A model generated the notes under the pieces. The model was not told where the DNA came from, ran no database searches, and saw only the letters and a list, made by a program, of their open reading frames with translations. From Loktanella salsilacus (GTDB lineage Bacteria; Pseudomonadota; Alphaproteobacteria; Rhodobacterales; Rhodobacteraceae), in contig NZ_FOTF01000010.1 in NCBI RefSeq assembly GCF_900114485.1, positions 62,001 through 126,000 of the forward strand: a DNA stretch of 64,000 bases. The letters run 5' to 3'. The translations under genes and the position numbers were made by a program. This document shows positions 60,520 through 64,000 of this stretch, in pieces (within the stretch, counting starts at the first letter, position 1; each line of letters begins with the position of its first letter).

Positions 60520-61926
60520 ATGACACAAACACATCAAGATCTTGCGGCCCTTTTTGCCGCGCATAAGGCGGCGGTTCCCGCGCGCCGCGTATCCTTCGAT
60601 CGGCATGCGCGGCTGGCAGCTTTGGCGAAGCTGCGCCAAGCGGTGCTGGACCGGCAAGACGATATCATCGCCGCACTGGCAGCCGATTTCGGCAAACACC
60701 CGGTAGAGGTGCGTCTGACAGAAATCCTGCCCATTTTGCAGGACATCAGCCATGCCCGCCGCCACTTGCGGCGCTGGATGCGGCCGCGGCGGGTGCTGCC
60801 GACGCTGATGATGATCGGCACCTCTGCCCGGATCGAGGCGCAGCCGCGCGGTGTCGCGCTGATTATCGCGCCGTGGAATTTTCCGTTTCAACTGGCGTTG
60901 GGGCCATTGGTGTCGGCGCTGGCCGCTGGGTGTAGCGCGATTATCAAGCCGTCAGAGATGACGCCTGCGACCTCTGCGCTGATTGCGGACATGGTCGCGG
61001 ACTGCTTTGCGCCGGATCTGGTGGCGGTGGTTCAAGGCGGGGTAGAGGCCTCGACGCAGCTGCTCGCGCTGCCGTTTGACCATATTTTCTTTACCGGCAG
61101 CCCGGCGGTGGGCAAGATCGTGATGGCGGCGGCGGCTAAGTCGCTGGCTTCGGTCACGTTAGAGCTGGGCGGAAAGTCCCCGGTGATTGTCGGGCCGGAT
61201 GCGAATATTGCGAAGGCTGCAAAGTGGATCGCTTGGGGGCGGTTCATCAATGCGGGGCAGACCTGCGTCGCGCCGGACCATGTGTTTGTGCACGCCAGCC
61301 AGCGCGCGGCGCTCACGGATGCGCTGCAGGGGCGGATTGCGGCGATGTACGGGGCTGATCCCGCGACGTCGCCCGCTTTGGCGCGGATTGTCGATGATCG
61401 CAATTTCGCGCGGGTGACCGGGCTGATCGCGGACGCGGTCAAGGCCGGGGCCAAGGTTGTCGCGGGCGGACAGGCCGACATGGGCGCGCGGCGGCTGGCA
61501 CCGGCATTGTTAGAACAGACCGCTGCGGACATGGACGTCAGCCGCGAGGAAATCTTTGGCCCTGTGCTGCCGCTCATTCCCTATGATGATCTGGATGTCG
61601 TGCTAGAGCGTATCAATGCTGGCCCGCATCCGCTGGCGCTTTATGTCTTTGGCAGCAAGGGGTTGGCGGGTGACGTTGTTGCGCGGACCACGTCGGGTTC
61701 TGTCGGGGTTAACCTGACGGTCATGCCTGTTATCCACGGTAATCTGCCGTTTGGCGGGGTGGGCACGTCGGGCATGGGGGCGGCGCATGGGCAGGCGGGC
61801 TTTGCCGCGTTCAGCCATATGCGGCCCGTGCTGCGGAACCGCTTTCTGCCGATGACGCTGCTGTTTCCGCCCTATACGGGGCGGGTGAAAAAGCTGGCCA
61901 AGCTGGTGCAGCGCCTTGTGCAATAA
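60520..61926 (+). CDS. Aldehyde dehydrogenase, coniferyl-aldehyde/ALDH3 type
   Basis: The 468-residue enzyme has APWNFPFQLALGPLVSALAA (cofactor region, 118-137), the catalytic glutamate E215 in TLELGGKSP, the nucleophile C249 in NAGQTCVAPD, and EEIFGPVLP. The short length and hydrophobic C-terminus (RNRFLPMTLLFPPYTG) place it with ALDH3 and coniferyl aldehyde dehydrogenases, which oxidise long-chain or aromatic aldehydes, rather than with the 490-residue class. The ATG at 60520 begins family homology; 48 earlier in-frame codons are arginine-rich and unsupported. Confidence 0.92.
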   Translation: MTQTHQDLAALFAAHKAAVPARRVSFDRHARLAALAKLRQAVLDRQDDIIAALAADFGKHPVEVRLTEILPILQDISHARRHLRRWMRPRRVLPTLMMIGTSARIEAQPRGVALIIAPWNFPFQLALGPLVSALAAGCSAIIKPSEMTPATSALIADMVADCFAPDLVAVVQGGVEASTQLLALPFDHIFFTGSPAVGKIVMAAAAKSLASVTLELGGKSPVIVGPDANIAKAAKWIAWGRFINAGQTCVAPDHVFVHASQRAALTDALQGRIAAMYGADPATSPALARIVDDRNFARVTGLIADAVKAGAKVVAGGQADMGARRLAPALLEQTAADMDVSREEIFGPVLPLIPYDDLDVVLERINAGPHPLALYVFGSKGLAGDVVARTTSGSVGVNLTVMPVIHGNLPFGGVGTSGMGAAHGQAGFAAFSHMRPVLRNRFLPMTLLFPPYTGRVKKLAKLVQRLVQ

Positions 61927-61955
61927 AAAAGGCCCGCCAGAGTGGCGGGCCTTTT
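61927..61955. terminator. Bidirectional terminator between aldehyde dehydrogenase and ilvC
   Basis: AAAAGGCCCGCCA, GAG and TGGCGGGCCTTTT give a perfect 13-bp stem with a 3-nt loop, A-rich on one side and T-rich on the other. It stands directly after the ALDH stop and 19 bp beyond the ilvC stop on the other strand. Confidence 0.92.
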
Positions 61956-61974
61956 CGTTACTTATCCGGTCGGA

Positions 61975-63585
<1,611 letters not shown>

Positions 63586-63586
<1 letters not shown>

Positions 63587-64000
63587 TGCTGGACGAGACG
63601 GACCGCGCCTTGCTGACCTTGCTGGTGGCGGACGCCGGGCAATCGGCTAGCGCGCTGGGGCGGCAGTTGGGGCTAAGCCAGCCTGCAACGTGGCGGCGCA
63701 TCAAACGGCTGCAAGAGGCGGGAATCCTGACCGGGCGGCGGCTGTTGCTGGACGCGGAAAAGCTGGGATTTGGCGTGACGGTTTTTCTTGGGATCAAGCT
63801 GGCGACCAAGGGCCGCGTCGGGATGGAGGATTTCGAGCGCGCCGTTGGCGGCATCCCAGAGGTGCAGGTCGTCACGCATGTTTTGGGCCTTTATGACTAT
63901 CGCTTGCGGGTTGTGGCGCGGGATCTGGCGGATTTTGAACGCGTGCTGCGGCGGCGGATCATGACGCTGCCCGGCGTCGGCAACGTCGAGGCGAATGTGA
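63586..64000 (+). CDS. Lrp/AsnC family transcriptional regulator, 3'-truncated by the window edge
   Basis: The visible 138 codons read MLDETDRALLTLLVADAGQS, the HTH LGRQLGLSQPATWRRIKRLQ and a RAM domain with HVLGLYDYRLRVVARDLADF. The frame is still open at base 64000, so about 10-20 residues are missing. The terminal TGA at 63998 is in another frame. It begins on the last base of the preceding stop (TGATG); a GTG one codon earlier is possible. It is a paralogue of the preceding gene, and the two could form hetero-oligomers. Confidence 0.9.

Noticed and set aside
63998-64000. TGA as stop of the second Lrp gene
   Set aside because: It is in the wrong frame; the gene continues past the window edge.

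Overview
The window reads as a chromosomal segment of an alphaproteobacterium of the Rhodobacterales (Roseobacter-type). The pointers are high G+C coding sequence, RpoH, CarD, FdxA, a Suv3-type helicase coupled to an Hsp15-like protein, MetZ behind a SAM-II riboswitch, glyQ/glyS with a PPDK-like gene, and a short dispersed intergenic repeat. No rRNA, tRNA, phage, IS element or CRISPR array was recognised. The sequence begins inside a glycosyltransferase gene and ends inside a second Lrp/AsnC regulator gene.

1-13.3 kb is the accessory part. A lower-G+C old-yellow-enzyme gene faces away from a very tightly coupled plus-strand operon (2668-11981). The operon encodes a five-gene peptide/opine-type ABC importer, a RidA-family protein, a diaminopropionate ammonia-lyase-like PLP enzyme, an N-carbamoyl-D-amino-acid hydrolase and an amidase-signature enzyme. 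Facing it, with overlapping 3' ends, are a FAH/hydratase-type gene and an Asp/Glu/hydantoin-racemase homologue that lacks both catalytic cysteines. I infer a pathway that imports a carbamoylated or acylated diamino acid and degrades it to pyruvate, ammonia and CO2. This is the best candidate for an undescribed system here.

13.6-31 kb is mostly housekeeping: an M23 endopeptidase, an RluD-type pseudouridine synthase, rpoH with a heat-shock-like promoter, a Gfo/Idh/MocA oxidoreductase, then a minus-strand run (pepF, an endonuclease/phosphatase-fold protein, an ATP-dependent DNA ligase with its associated exonuclease, a lysophospholipase-like hydrolase, an SCP2 protein). A plus-strand run follows (TPR protein, Suv3-like helicase, S4 protein, fdxA, carD).

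31-46 kb holds purD, xseA, an AlkB-like monooxygenase coupled to a small secreted protein, an orphan NuoE-NuoF fusion, a lytic transglycosylase, ftsY, a DMT transporter, yciB, a PilZ protein, a GST, metZ with promoter, SAM-II riboswitch and terminator, folE2 and trkH.

46-64 kb holds small membrane proteins including a PACE transporter, a SPOR/peptidoglycan-binding protein whose trypsin-like domain has lost catalytic residues, glyQ-DUF6446-like-glyS, a PPDK homologue with a damaged ATP-grasp domain, a SleB hydrolase, folB (with an unusual C-terminal domain)-folP-glmM, a DMT transporter, an aldehyde dehydrogenase, and ilvC divergent from two tandem Lrp-family regulators around a 14-bp perfect palindrome.
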